Source: Muraenolepis orangiensis (Eukaryota > Chordata > Actinopteri > Gadiformes > Muraenolepididae). From it: a DNA stretch of 64,000 nucleotides. The translations under genes and the position numbers were made by a program. The notes under the pieces are model-generated. The model had not been told where the DNA came from. It searched no databases and worked only from the letters and a program-made list of their open reading frames with translations. Location: contig CM051002.1 in assembly GCA_027704905.1 (NCBI GenBank), positions 11,039,447 to 11,103,446 on the forward strand. Reading direction: 5' to 3'. Positions 37,570 to 57,615 of this stretch are shown here, piece by piece. How positions within the stretch are numbered: the stretch's first letter is position 1; every line of letters starts with the position of its first letter.

Positions 37570-38745
37570 GTGCGACTTCTCCACGGGGCAGCCTCGGCCG
37601 CTAGTCCATGCGAACTGGCAACGGCGATACATGACCTTTCTTATCCCGACAGGAAACCATCTGTGAAGTTGGTTTCTCAGAAGTTTGTGTGGCAGGGACT
37701 TAAGAAGGACGTGAAAACCTGGGTCGACTCATGTTGCCTGTCAACGGGCTAAAATACACTGCCATACTAGAGCCCCTTTTGAACTTTTCGTTGTTCCCGA
37801 GAGGAGGTTCGACAATGTGAATGTCGACCTCGTAGGTCCACTCCCCCCCCTCTCACGGCTTCACCTACCTCTTCACGATGGTGGACAGGATGACACTCGA
37901 CAGCGTCTTCCGATGTGGCACGCGCATTCATCAGCACGTGGGTTGCACGCTTTGGGACCCCGTCCGACTTCTCCTCCGACCGTGGCTCCCAGTTTACCTC
38001 GGAGCTCTGGAATAAGGTTGACGAAGGTTTGGGGGTCAAGCTGCACAGCACTACCGCCTATCACCCCCAGGCTAACGGCTTATGTGAGTGTTTCCACCGA
38101 GCCATGAAGGCGGCCCTGCGCGCAGGCCTCACGGACGGCAACTGGGTGGATAAGCTCCCGTGGGTAATGCTCGGCCTCAGGTGCGCCCCCAAGGATGACC
38201 TGCAGTCCTCGTCGGCAGAGCTCGTCTACTGCACAGACTCTACGAGTACCAGTTGATTTTATCCCGGACGCCACTGTGCCCTGGTCTGCAGCCAGGCAGC
38301 GCTCCTCCCTGCTGAAGGCCGCCGGGACATTCGCGCCCATACCCACGTCGCAGCACGGCACCCCCACCTTCCAGGTGTCTCCGGGTCTACGCTCAGCGCA
38401 CATTGTGTTAATTCGCCATGACGCCCACTGCGGACCCCTACGCCCCTCTTACGATGGCCCGTTCAGGGTCATACAACACGGGGACAAGAGCCTGGTGGTG
38501 GATGATGGTGGTAGACCTGAGACTGTCTCCGTTGACAGGATTAAGCCAGCGCATGTGGACGTTTCCAGGCCCTTGACCTCGTTGACGCCCTTTCCCTCCG
38601 ACCTTGTGGACGGCACGATCCCGCCTGTTGCTCCACCGCCTGCCCCGCCTGCTGCCCCACCCACCTCGGCCCCTGTTGTCCTCACTCGCCGTGGTCGGGT
38701 CATTGTCCCTCCCCGACACAGGGATTGGGTGGGGTACTATGGGTG
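37570..38745 (+). pseudogene. gypsy integrase remnant
   Basis: Zinc-finger region (QKFVWQGLKKDVKTWVDSCC), catalytic core pieces (VDLVGPLPPL; FSSDRGSQFTSELW; TAYHPQANGLCECFHRAMK) and a C-terminal part (PSYDGPFRVIQHG, VSVDRIKPAHVD) with a Pro-rich end. Broken by frameshifts near 37750 and 37860. Confidence 0.85.
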
Positions 38746-38750
38746 GGGTA

Positions 38751-38896
38751 TTGTGTTGCCTGGGACTTTAGTGCACAGGACTTCTGTTATGTTGCCCTTC
38801 CGTCAGGAAGTCAGTTGGTTTGTTTACGTTCTTCTCATGTCTAATAAACGTCCCGTTTGGACTTCGAATACATCGCCTCCGACTCCCGTCTCTCGG
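38751..38896 (+). repeat. 3' LTR of gypsy element
   Basis: Partner of 34109-34259 with about ten differences, implying an old insertion. Contains the same AATAAA. Confidence 0.75.
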
Positions 38897-39423
38897 CACT
38901 ACAGTATGTGCTTTTTCATTTAAGAATTGTCACTTTTAAATTAAATAATAATGCTCCTCAAAGATAGCGGGAGAATAATAATAATAATAATAATAATAGT
39001 AAGTAAGTACAGTAATAAGTACATAAAGTACAATAATAAGTACAGCTTATGATTCTGATTGTGGTCACAATCACCACTGGCGTGTGTGTTTTGTAATTGT
39101 AACGTGTTGTAATTCCTCAGTCGTCCAGCGGAAGGCAGCGATCCACCTCGACTTCGTTATTGTTAACAGAAGAACATCTGCGTCTCGTCCATTGATTGTC
39201 TCATCTGTGACCAAACTAAACTTTGTAAACCTGGTGAGTCGCGACAACAACATATAACGAGCTCTAAATAAAATCATTATATCGTCTGCAACATGTACGT
39301 CTCCGCTATGAATCCATTGCGGATCTTGTTTGTGTCACAGGACGTTGTACTTGGCAGTAGTTGAGAACATCGAGACAGCAGTGTTAGCGTGCTAGTTAGC
39401 CCCCAGCTAACTATGAGCTCCTT

Positions 39424-39580
39424 TCAACTTTAAAGTTATTAACTGTCATTAACTTTAAAGTTATTAACTGCCACTAGCTTTACATGTGTGAATTCTCACT
39501 GACTTTCAAGTTATTAACTCTCACTCACTTTAAAGGTGTTAACTCTCTCACTTTAAAGTTATTAACTCTCTCTAACTTCA
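39424..39580. repeat. Imperfect ~30-bp tandem repeat (ACTTTAAAGTTATTAACT)
   Basis: Five to six units of AACTTTAAAGTTATTAACTG/CTCAC. Confidence 0.75.
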
Positions 39581-40072
39581 TGCTTTTAGTCCCAATGGCC
39601 ATGTTGGAGTCGAGTATGTTCCTTTTATCCGAGCTCTTTACAGATTTCTTCATGTGTGGAGCCTGTATTCATATTTAATGTTAAATTAAACATGAAACAC
39701 GTTGTACCCCTTCTTTACCTACCAGAGCCCATTAACCTTTGTCACTGTCAGTCAATATTAAATAAGTTACTTATATTATCAGCCTAAATTGTACAGGTCA
39801 ACGCTGTGTGATGATGAATGGGTGGTGTTTGTTGTGTTGGGGATAATGTTGACAAGAAAAATGAATGTAACATATCACTTGTCTATTCAAATTGAATGAT
39901 GTCTACTTTCTGTAAAAGAGAATTTTTATCGTTTTAATTATATAACTGTCCTGTAGTTTCTGTTGTATCACATTTACCGTCTGGGAATATAAAGTACGTA
40001 TGTTCTTGACTCATAAGTCAAGGTTAACTTGACTTGAGCCTTACATTGTTTTATGTGTTTTGTCCCCGCACC

Positions 40073-40162
40073 ATGGCGGCTGCCAAGCTGCTGCTGGACG
40101 CCAGTATCAGGGCGAGGGTGGTGCAGCAAATCACCTTCTTTGTGCGTGTGCTGCGTGACTAG
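40073..40162 (+). CDS. Candidate small coding exon (MAAAKLLLDASIRARVVQQI...), unrecognised
   Basis: GCACCATGGCGG is a strong Kozak start. The frame reads MAAAKLLLDASIRARVVQQI then TFFVRVLRD and a TAG, 29 codons. It is GC-rich and coding-like within AT-rich surroundings. A donor-like GTGAGT at 39232 and GTCTGA at 40186 could place it in a spliced transcript. I do not recognise the protein; it may be a broken gene remnant. Confidence 0.3.
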   Translation: MAAAKLLLDASIRARVVQQITFFVRVLRD

Positions 40163-40968
40163 GTCAGCTCCTGGACCTGGAGCAGGTCTGACAGGCCAAG
40201 ACTCTGGGTTTGATCCTATTCTGTGTTTACAAAATCATCAAATGGACCGGATTAAACTGATACTCCATGGCTACTATAGTTTGTCAAAATTCCCCTTGAA
40301 TTGTTCATATACATATGTTTATAGTGAATGCTTTCTCGCTCTCTCGCAAATTACACACTTCAATAATATTTTTATAATATTTATAATATTTTTTATATTA
40401 TATAATATTTAACTTGACTTACTTTTATCCCTTTCTAAGTAGATTGTTCATGTTGTTAGATATTGTTCTATTGTTTGCCAACTTATTGTCCTTTTACCTG
40501 AACTTATTGTACTTTTACCTAAGCTGGCTCAGTTCTTGGAGACTTGTTGGGAATGAATAGCACTTTTGACTTCTGGTGACGAGTTGTTCTCCTATCTACC
40601 TTTGTTGAACACTATACTTTTTGTATTCATATATTTAATGTGTTAATTCATGTTGGTATACTAGTATTGAAGTAATTCTAATAATTTATTCATGTATAGT
40701 TAACCTATTGCATGATAAAGTGGAAGTATACTAGTATAAATATTTGTATAAATATATATGGATTTAATAATAATAATAATAATAATAATATTTGTATTTA
40801 GCAATGTAATGAGTATTGACATGTTGACAGTATGACATTAAGTTGTTAAGTTGTCTATATGAGTTAGAAGTTATATATGTATAATGTATATAATGGTAGT
40901 TATATATATTTATGTATAATGGTATAATTTTATCATTATACATTATATAATTTGCTTCCTGTGTGTAG

Positions 40969-41048
40969 CTGCTGACCAATCACAGGTCAGGCCCAGATGA
41001 CCAGTGCTGCCATGGCGATGCCCCCTGAACCCAACAAGGACTTTAAGG
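40969..41048 (+). other. Exon-like piece with strong donor
   Basis: Acceptor-like tgtgtgtag at 40960-40968 and donor AAG|gtaagg at 41049. One frame reads MTSAAMAMPPEPNKDFK. Together with 40073-40162 and 41428-41500 it may be a decayed or unknown gene. Confidence 0.25.
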
Positions 41049-41427
41049 TAAGGTGACACTTCATTAATCCCCTAATGTCAGAGGTTGACTCATTTAAAAT
41101 ACAGTAGTCATTTAGCATAGTGTTAATCAGTCAATAGAGGACCTAGTATTGAGTAGTGTAATGTATGTTATCTAATATTGTAGTACATATTATCTAGTAT
41201 TGTAGTGTTTACTTCAGTACCTTGAGCCGTGTAAGTAGAACCTAGTGTTTATTGTATTGTGTTGTAGGGTTGTTCTGTAGTACCTAGGGTTGTTCTGTTG
41301 GCTGCTACAGTCAACCCTACAACAATGGGTACTTCAACACTTCACAATTGTAGGCACTACCTGTGTTTGCAGTTCCAATCGTTTTCTCTAGACTTATTAA
41401 ACAGTATTGTTCCCTGTGTGTTTCAGA

Positions 41428-41520
41428 GCAGGAGCTGTTGGAGATCATAGGGGGGAGGAACCTCAACTTCCAGACCCTCTTCAACCCAGGAGGAGCGACG
41501 GCTATGAATCGCTGGGGCAT
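41428..41520 (+). other. Exon-like piece (QELLEIIGGRNLNFQTLFNP)
   Basis: Acceptor tgtgtttcag followed by an open frame reading QELLEIIGGRNLNFQTLFNP then GGATAMNRWG and, soon after, a stop. Coding-like GC content. Identity unknown. Confidence 0.25.
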
Positions 41521-42749
41521 AATTTGTTGTGGTTGAGTGGTCCGTTAAACACATGTTATCATCTCAGCCAGTCTCTACAAAAAAAAAGGACGTCTGCTTA
41601 AAAAGCTCTTGAAGATCTTTGAAATGACAATGTGGCTCTTCTTCGGTTAGTGGATCAACAACTGTCCGGCATTTGGGCTAAACCTGGTTAAAACACCTAA
41701 ATGAAAAAAGCTATTGAATAGCTGGGGGGCAGCAGAAGATAGCAGTGTTTTGCCTACCAGGTGGGCGTTTCTATAAGGCTGTGACGTCACGTGAAAGTGA
41801 TGTCATACTGGTAGACTACTGGTTAGGTCTGTGAGTGACTATTAAAAAATATGATTCTCACGCGTAAAGATTAATACATTTATTGAAGACATTATATAGA
41901 ATATAATTGTATATATAATATAAATACTACTACTGTATATATATATTGATCGCAAGTGCCCAAAACATATGTTCACAGATCTTTGTTTTTCTTCTTTAGA
42001 GAGGTAATCTAAATAGTCAAGGCTTGAAACGGGTGGAAAATTGACAGGCCTGTGCTGCAGTCCTGAACGGTGTTTTGCACTCCAGGGCTCCCCACCAGTC
42101 ACGTGACAGAAAACTATGAATAGTGCATCATTATGAAGGCCTCGCGCTGCGGACTTTGCACAGGGCCCTGTAATGCCTCCCAGACGGCCCTGTGTAAACA
42201 CCATCAATGAACAATAGAGGGCAGCAGAGAATGCCTCTCCACGAGTCACCCACACAGCTTTTTAGTGTATATTCCCAACTGAAGTATTTCAGTGTGAAAA
42301 TGGGTTACTCCTCTGCTGTTCATCCATACCAAGATCTTTCACAAAGCACAACATGTGGCTTGACTTCCTCCCACACCCCTTCCCCTGCTAATGTCCCCCC
42401 TCCCCCTGTTTTCCCAAAAGGTGACAACATGGTGGTGTTCCGCTCGCACATCTGGAGGTGATCCTGTTAGCCCAGGACTAGCCTCTGGGAAGAAGTCTGA
42501 GGTTAAAGATGCACACTGTGAGTGTGTGTGCATGTTTGCAAGCACGCATGCGTGTGTGTGTGTGTGTGTGTGTTGCCTCGGGGCATCATGCAATCCTGAC
42601 TTGCGAATGCTAGTACTGATTACAAACAGCTGGCGGGCTATTGCTCCGACCAATCAGGGAGGCCGGTTGCTGTGACATCAGGGGGTGTGGAGGGGAGAAT
42701 TTATGATAGGGGGGCGGGGACTAGAGGCGGCAAGAGAGAGAGATGGATA

Positions 42750-43480
42750 GAGGCACTTACGTTTAAAATGGCTCTCAGGCCTAATCAATCGGATTAAAAT
42801 CTGTTGGATTGGCCTGACACAATGGCTTGCCCTATCTCCTTGAGCTAGCTTCTAATAACCAGAGCCTCACCTTGGCCAGGGCGTGTATGAAGCAATGACA
42901 TTTCCCAGTGGCCTTCAGTAGATCATTACAATTTGGGTACAGGAATACATTTACGGCTTTTGAAATAGAGAACGATAAGGCTTGGAACAACAGCACCGCA
43001 CAGCTCACGCCTCTGCGCTTTATTACTAGACTTGAAGCACAATGAACAATCCCGCTTTGGTCCGCTGCGAGACAAAAAAGAAAATCAAGAGAAAGAGAAA
43101 CACCAACCACAGAGAGGACTGGCCACATGCAAACCACAGTAAAAAAAAATACAACCACAGCCACAATAACCATACAATAAATGAGGTTCTTAATCAGCCA
43201 TCGCACTGGTAAACACACGCAGTGTCTGTCCAGCTCCCAACCGGGTGCCTTCAGATACGACATGTAGACGATATGTGTGCTAGAACAATCTCTCTCCTTC
43301 TCCCTGGTTCTCTCTTTGAGCCACTGGGTCTGTTGTCCCGGTTTTTTTTTTGTGGCCAAACAGAGGCGGCACTCAGGGCTCGTTCCTCCCCCTCCATCAA
43401 TCTCTGTCATAAATCTGTCATGCAGAGAGAAAGGGAACTGCTGAATACAGATTTGTCAGCAATTAATCTAACCTCCATTA
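42750..43480. other. Unique, repeat-free block; possible conserved noncoding element
   Basis: About 700 bp with balanced composition and almost no microsatellite, unlike its surroundings. It contains many ATTA/TAAT cores. A 192-codon ORF on the - strand here shows no family and is not called. Confidence 0.3.
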
Positions 43481-43565
43481 CCAGACGCGGATATTGTGTC
43501 CGTCCTCTACTTCGGGGGGCCGGGGGACAATGAGTCACTCAAACGTGGAGACTCAAACGTGGAGA

Positions 43566-43605
<40 letters not shown>

Positions 43606-44700
43606 ACGTGTGCGCACATGTGTGTGTGCGTGTTCATGTGTGTGTGCATGTGTGTGTGCGTGTGTCCCTGTGTGGTGCTTGATGAAAACAACTCCCCTTT
43701 TTTTGACGTTGTAAGTATGGAATACAAACAAAACAAAACCTAAATATATTTGCTATATTTTCTCTTTTGTTTGCGAATACATTTGGTTTTTGCCATTGGA
43801 GCTTGAGTTATTGTCGCCCTTTTAATAGAGCTTGAAGAGGAGGGCCGCGGACATGTGGGTAGTACAGCCTCCCGGACGACCGGTGGTGTCCTAGTGTGGT
43901 CATTAGAAAGTCATAACTAAAGCCTTAACAACACAAACAGTCTGTCGGAGAGGCCCGGGTGAGGCCCTGCTTGATGGAGTGGGGAAGGAAATGCAGCCAA
44001 AGCAACGTTGACGTACAGTATGTTGACATGCCGCTGATTGTACGGGGTGAAGCGTTTGTTGCCGGGGACGTATGTGTGTGTCTTTAATAAATACAGCTCG
44101 GAAAGCGCTGACGCCCCCCCCACACAGTGTCCCCCCCCAGAGACAATGGCCCAACGCACACTTTTCCTGTTGGCTTTCTAATGCTTTCCTGTTAACGTTC
44201 TCGCTCCTCTCGCTCATAATTCACCCACGGGCGGTGATGTGTGCGCGTGCGGGTGTGTGGGAGTGTGTGTCTATACAGACGTCTCGATAAACAATAGTAG
44301 GGGTGTATGGTTTGATGGCCGGTCTAGATCTAGTGCTTTTACGGGTGGCGTAACACATGTGGGGTGTCAGTGGGTCAGTTCAGCCGAGCGGCCCGACTAC
44401 ATGTTCAGCTGTTCTGGGGGACAGAATTAGAGTGGCAAACAGCTGAGATTCTCTGAGGCACAATCATGTGACCTATCCCACCCACACCGAGGGGGGGGGG
44501 GGGGGCCTGTGGAGGGGGGGGGGGGCCGGGCCTAAGGTTACCGCATCCGATTTCCACCGTACACATAATGCGTGTATGTGCGTGCCTTCCTATGCATATT
44601 ATACCTTTTATGTGCGTGTAGATGCGTGTGCTATATTTAAGCCCACATAGGTTGAAATAACCCCCTCCCCACTCACCACCACCAAGTGTGACACACACAC

Positions 44701-44738
<38 letters not shown>

Positions 44739-45236
44739 TATACACACATTTATACATATACACACACACACACACACACCTCACAAACACCTCTGGCGCC
44801 TTTGTCAGTTCACTTGGACCTGCTGACGGCTGCAGCGCTGGGCTGTACGGTCATTACTGCACATTGGCCTTTTGCCCCCTTCCCCTCCGTCCGTCCCACT
44901 GACCTGCTTCAGGACACCTGCTGGAGCTGCACAAACTGCCTTCTACGCTTTTTATTGTGCAAAAATATATATATATTGATACAAAAACATATCGATGGAT
45001 TTTTTGTTATTAGGCTGTTTTTGCTAATGATAAGCTCAAACAAACGTCAGGTTTTTGCTAAGCAAGGGGATGGGGCTGGTGCTGGTGTAGGGGGTGCTGG
45101 TGTAGGTGTGAGAGCAGACCTGGAAGAACTCCATAACAGCGAGGAGGTGTGGAAGCGGGCTCTCTCCGCTGTGTTGAAAAGAAACAGCTCCAGCAGCACA
45201 TTGCATTGTTTAACATAACAGCAGGACTATTTGTTT

Positions 45237-45239
<3 letters not shown>

Positions 45240-45269
<30 letters not shown>
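45240..45269. repeat. (CT)15 tract
   Basis: Short pure CT run. Confidence 0.9.
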
Positions 45270-45271
<2 letters not shown>

Positions 45272-45547
45272 ACTTTTCTCTTTTTTATTCAGGTTCAGGG
45301 TCTGTCAGCAAAGCAGGTGAAGGTAAAATAGCTGAGCTGAGCATGGCAGCAGGTGTAGCGGCCCTCCCGCCTCTCTGGGTCACCTGACGGAGGGCCTTCA
45401 CCCAAACCTCCAGTCACAGTCATCCGTTTACACCGCAACACACCTTATCTCACCTCACTGCACTGTTCTGCACTGTACTGCACTGTATTCATGATGCTGC
45501 TGCACTACTGGCACTTAAATGCTTTAAAATGCTTTTCTGCACAATTG

Positions 45548-45760
45548 AACATATATACTGTATATCATCAGTCACTTTATTGTTCTTTTTACTGTTCTTT
45601 TTTATTGTGTACAGTATTCTTATAGTATAGTGTTGTACAGTAACGTAAAGTACATGGTATAGCATATAGTGTTCAATTGTAGGAATTTAAACTGTGGGAG
45701 GGAATGGGGAGTAAGTATTCCATTGTTTCATCTTGAATCTTGAATCTTGAATCTCCACCC
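45548..45760 (+). repeat. Dispersed LINE-tail-like repeat, copy 5
   Basis: ATATCATCAGTCACTTTATT, ATAGTATAGTGTTG, GGGAATGGGGAGTAAGTATT, then three TTGAATC repeats, a LINE-tail-like 3' end. Best-preserved + copy; sequence upstream (45440-45540, CTGCACTGTTCTGCACTG...) may be part of it. Confidence 0.7.
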
Positions 45761-45988
45761 CTTCACGGCCGTGGCTCAGGAAGACGAATGGAAGAATGTT
45801 CTCTACGGAGATCCAATCTCCCAAATAATATGCAAAACCTATGTGTGTGTGTGGGGGGGGGGGGGAGTGGTATTTAATAGACCCCATGTACAAAGTTGTG
45901 GCCTCTTATAATCTAACTTTTTTTAAACTTTGTATTACTTAAATAAAATTTAAATAAATCTCAGAAGTAATTGTAATGTGCATCGGGA

Positions 45989-46121
<133 letters not shown>

Positions 46122-46255
46122 GGGCAAGATGGTGAACGAAAATGCGCTTGTCCTGCAAGTTGAGCTTTTGGACATGGTGTCGTAGTGCGGGCATCCCTGA
46201 GCAGAAGAGTGTGTGTGCATGTGTATTTGCATGCATGTGTGTGTATGTGTGTGTG

Positions 46256-46290
<35 letters not shown>

Positions 46291-46704
46291 GTGCATGTGT
46301 ATGTGCATGTGTGTGTGCATGTGTGTTTGCATGCATGTGTGTGTATGTGTGCATGTTTATGTGCATGTGTGAGTGTGTGTGTGTGCATGTGTGTGTGCAT
46401 GTGTGTGTGCATGTGTGTGTGTGTGTGTGTCCGTGTGTGTGCCAGGAGTGTTTACAACAGAGTAACATGAGGAGCCCAACAGCCTGCGCCTGCTACATAT
46501 TTACTCTAAATACAGAACTACAACCGGGTACATGGATATGGACCTGGGTGACTCCCACTAAGGAACTGAAACAGTGCTCTGTGATTGGACCACAGGAGAC
46601 TAATTATCTAATTCCAAAAAATAAAGAAAAAAAACCTCACTTTCTTTTGTTCAGAGGCTTTGGGGTTGGGGTTGCTATCTGCTTACCGTGCGTGTGTCTT
46701 CACT

Positions 46705-46705
<1 letters not shown>

Positions 46706-46793
<88 letters not shown>
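46706..46793. repeat. (TG)44 array
   Basis: Uninterrupted TG run. Confidence 0.95.
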
Positions 46794-46798
<5 letters not shown>

Positions 46799-46995
46799 CA
46801 CGAGAGGGGAGGGGTTACACAGGAATTAGGTAATATTGACATGGTTGTTTGAACTCCACCCCCCCAAACAATGCTCAGATCGATGAACTCGATCAATAGA
46901 AGTCATTGACAACCACTGAACTTCTCACGTGATTGGTGGAGGGGAACATTTTGTGGTTTTCAGTACCAAGCAGTAAGCATGCATGCAAGCATGCC

Positions 46996-47252
<257 letters not shown>

Positions 47253-47339
47253 CTCTCTTCTGACAGTGCATGATTGGTCACTTTTTTCCCCTCTCTTCCT
47301 GCTTAAATACTTTCAACAAAAGAGAGAGAGAGGGGGGGG

Positions 47340-47341
<2 letters not shown>

Positions 47342-47430
<89 letters not shown>

Positions 47431-47505
47431 GGGAGGGGTGATGGTGTGGTTGGGGGAGGGGATTTATGTGCTGCTCTGTTGTCACCAGGCGAGCAAGAGG
47501 GGGAG

Positions 47506-47588
<83 letters not shown>
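47342..47588. repeat. Two (AG)n arrays with a G-rich spacer
   Basis: AG runs at 47342-47426 and 47508-47588 separated by 80 bp of G-rich sequence. Confidence 0.95.
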
Positions 47589-47594
<6 letters not shown>

Positions 47595-47655
47595 GGAAGT
47601 GGAAGAGGGCAGAATAGTGGGATAGGGTTCCAGAATAGGAGGAGAGGGCTAGCCT

Positions 47656-47686
<31 letters not shown>

Positions 47687-48157
47687 GTCTGCACAATCCC
47701 TGTTCAACTTTGTTGGAATACATATTTGATTGTTTTATTTTTCTCCTCTGATCAAGAAAATTCAGGCATGAGCAGGTGAGTGGCTTGGTTTGATTGTTGT
47801 ATTCTAAATGCATTGCATTTGTATGAATTCACCACATGTATTACCCTTTCCTGTCTCTGAATGTCCCTGCCCGTCTGTCTCCGTCTCTCTCTCTCTCGCT
47901 CTCTCTGTGCACATTCCTGTCCTTTTTTTCTTCGTGTTCTCTAGTCTTGATAAGTCCTCGCCTTTGGGGGTGCCACGAAGAGACAGGTTACTCCAAAAAA
48001 AAGATTCTAAATTCCTGTCACACCAGTTTGCTTTAAATCCTCCAATTCTATGCTGCGAGCATAGAAAACTCTGTTTTTGTGCTTCTGACACATTTGGACG
48101 TGCTCATTCCTCTAATTAGATTAAGCAATGTGTTTGTTACACAGGGGCTGTTTTCTC

Positions 48158-48402
<245 letters not shown>

Positions 48403-48785
48403 AGTCCAAAGTCTGTGATCTGTGGTGCGCGTGTGGTTTTCCAAAGCAGTAGAAAGTTGTCTCTGTCGGCCGTGTGGTTTTTTGCGGCGAGAGGGTGAAG
48501 CCATTCCCTCTCTGTCAGAGCATTTAGGCTAAAGCACACATGCGCAAACACACACACACACGTGTGCTGTTGTTTATACGTATAAGCCCCACGTGGATGT
48601 AGTTAAATGCCTAAAAATAGTAATAATAATATATATATATAAATAAATATATAAATATAAATATAAAAAGTAGAAAAAAATTGAAATGTGTATATATGGT
48701 GTCCTTCACTGAGGAAGCATACATATATCCGGCTACCCACATGAGTCAATTACCTCGCAGGAAACAGACTTTGAGTGACCATCAA

Positions 48786-48816
<31 letters not shown>

Positions 48817-48891
48817 GAGGGGGGGGGAGTGTGCAAGTCATGTGCCTGCCTGGTGCCTATTACCCCTGACAACCGTGCGTCTGTTTCCCAG

Positions 48892-49159
48892 GTGCCAGTG
48901 CTGTGCTGTAGTAGCGGGGCTACAGGGGGAGATGAGCCATGGAGAGTTGCGGGTGGCCGGCCACTAGTGCGAGCAGCCTCAGCCTCCGCCGCACAGCTTC
49001 AGCCCACGCCAGCAGCAGCAGCAGCAGCAGCAGAGGAAGCCCAGAGAGGCCCCGCTGCATGCGGCAGGGCCCCGCACACCACTGAGCCAACTGAACACCA
49101 ACCAACCCCCCCCCCCCCCCCCCAAACTCTCCTCTCCACTTGGGGCCTAGAGCTGCAGA
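48892..49159 (+). other. fignl2: Probable 5' UTR part of fignl2 first coding exon
   Basis: Acceptor ctgtttcccag at 48881-48891 opens a GC-rich segment that contains (CAG)8 (49010-49033) and a C17 run, and leads to the ATG at 49160. Upstream noncoding exons are not identified. Confidence 0.45.

Positions 49160-57615
<8,456 letters not shown>

Larger units (their letters stand above)
34109..38896 (+). mobile_element. Decayed Ty3/gypsy LTR retrotransposon
   Basis: Flanked by related LTRs (34109-34259 and 38751-38896) and an apparent 5-bp target duplication CACTA (34104-34108, 38897-38901). Internal order is gag, protease, reverse transcriptase, RNase H, integrase, as in the Ty3/gypsy group. The coding parts lie in several frames with stops, so the element is dead. 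A G-rich polypurine-like stretch (gggtggggta) precedes the 3' LTR. It is interrupted by a pogo-like transposon at 34490-35795. Confidence 0.88.

Noticed and set aside
42832..43410. 192-codon ORF on the - strand
   Set aside because: No recognisable family, no splice context, poor start; more likely a chance ORF in a possible conserved noncoding block.
45149..45331. Short ORFs near 45.0-45.3 kb
   Set aside because: No domain, partly microsatellite-derived, no supporting splice sites.
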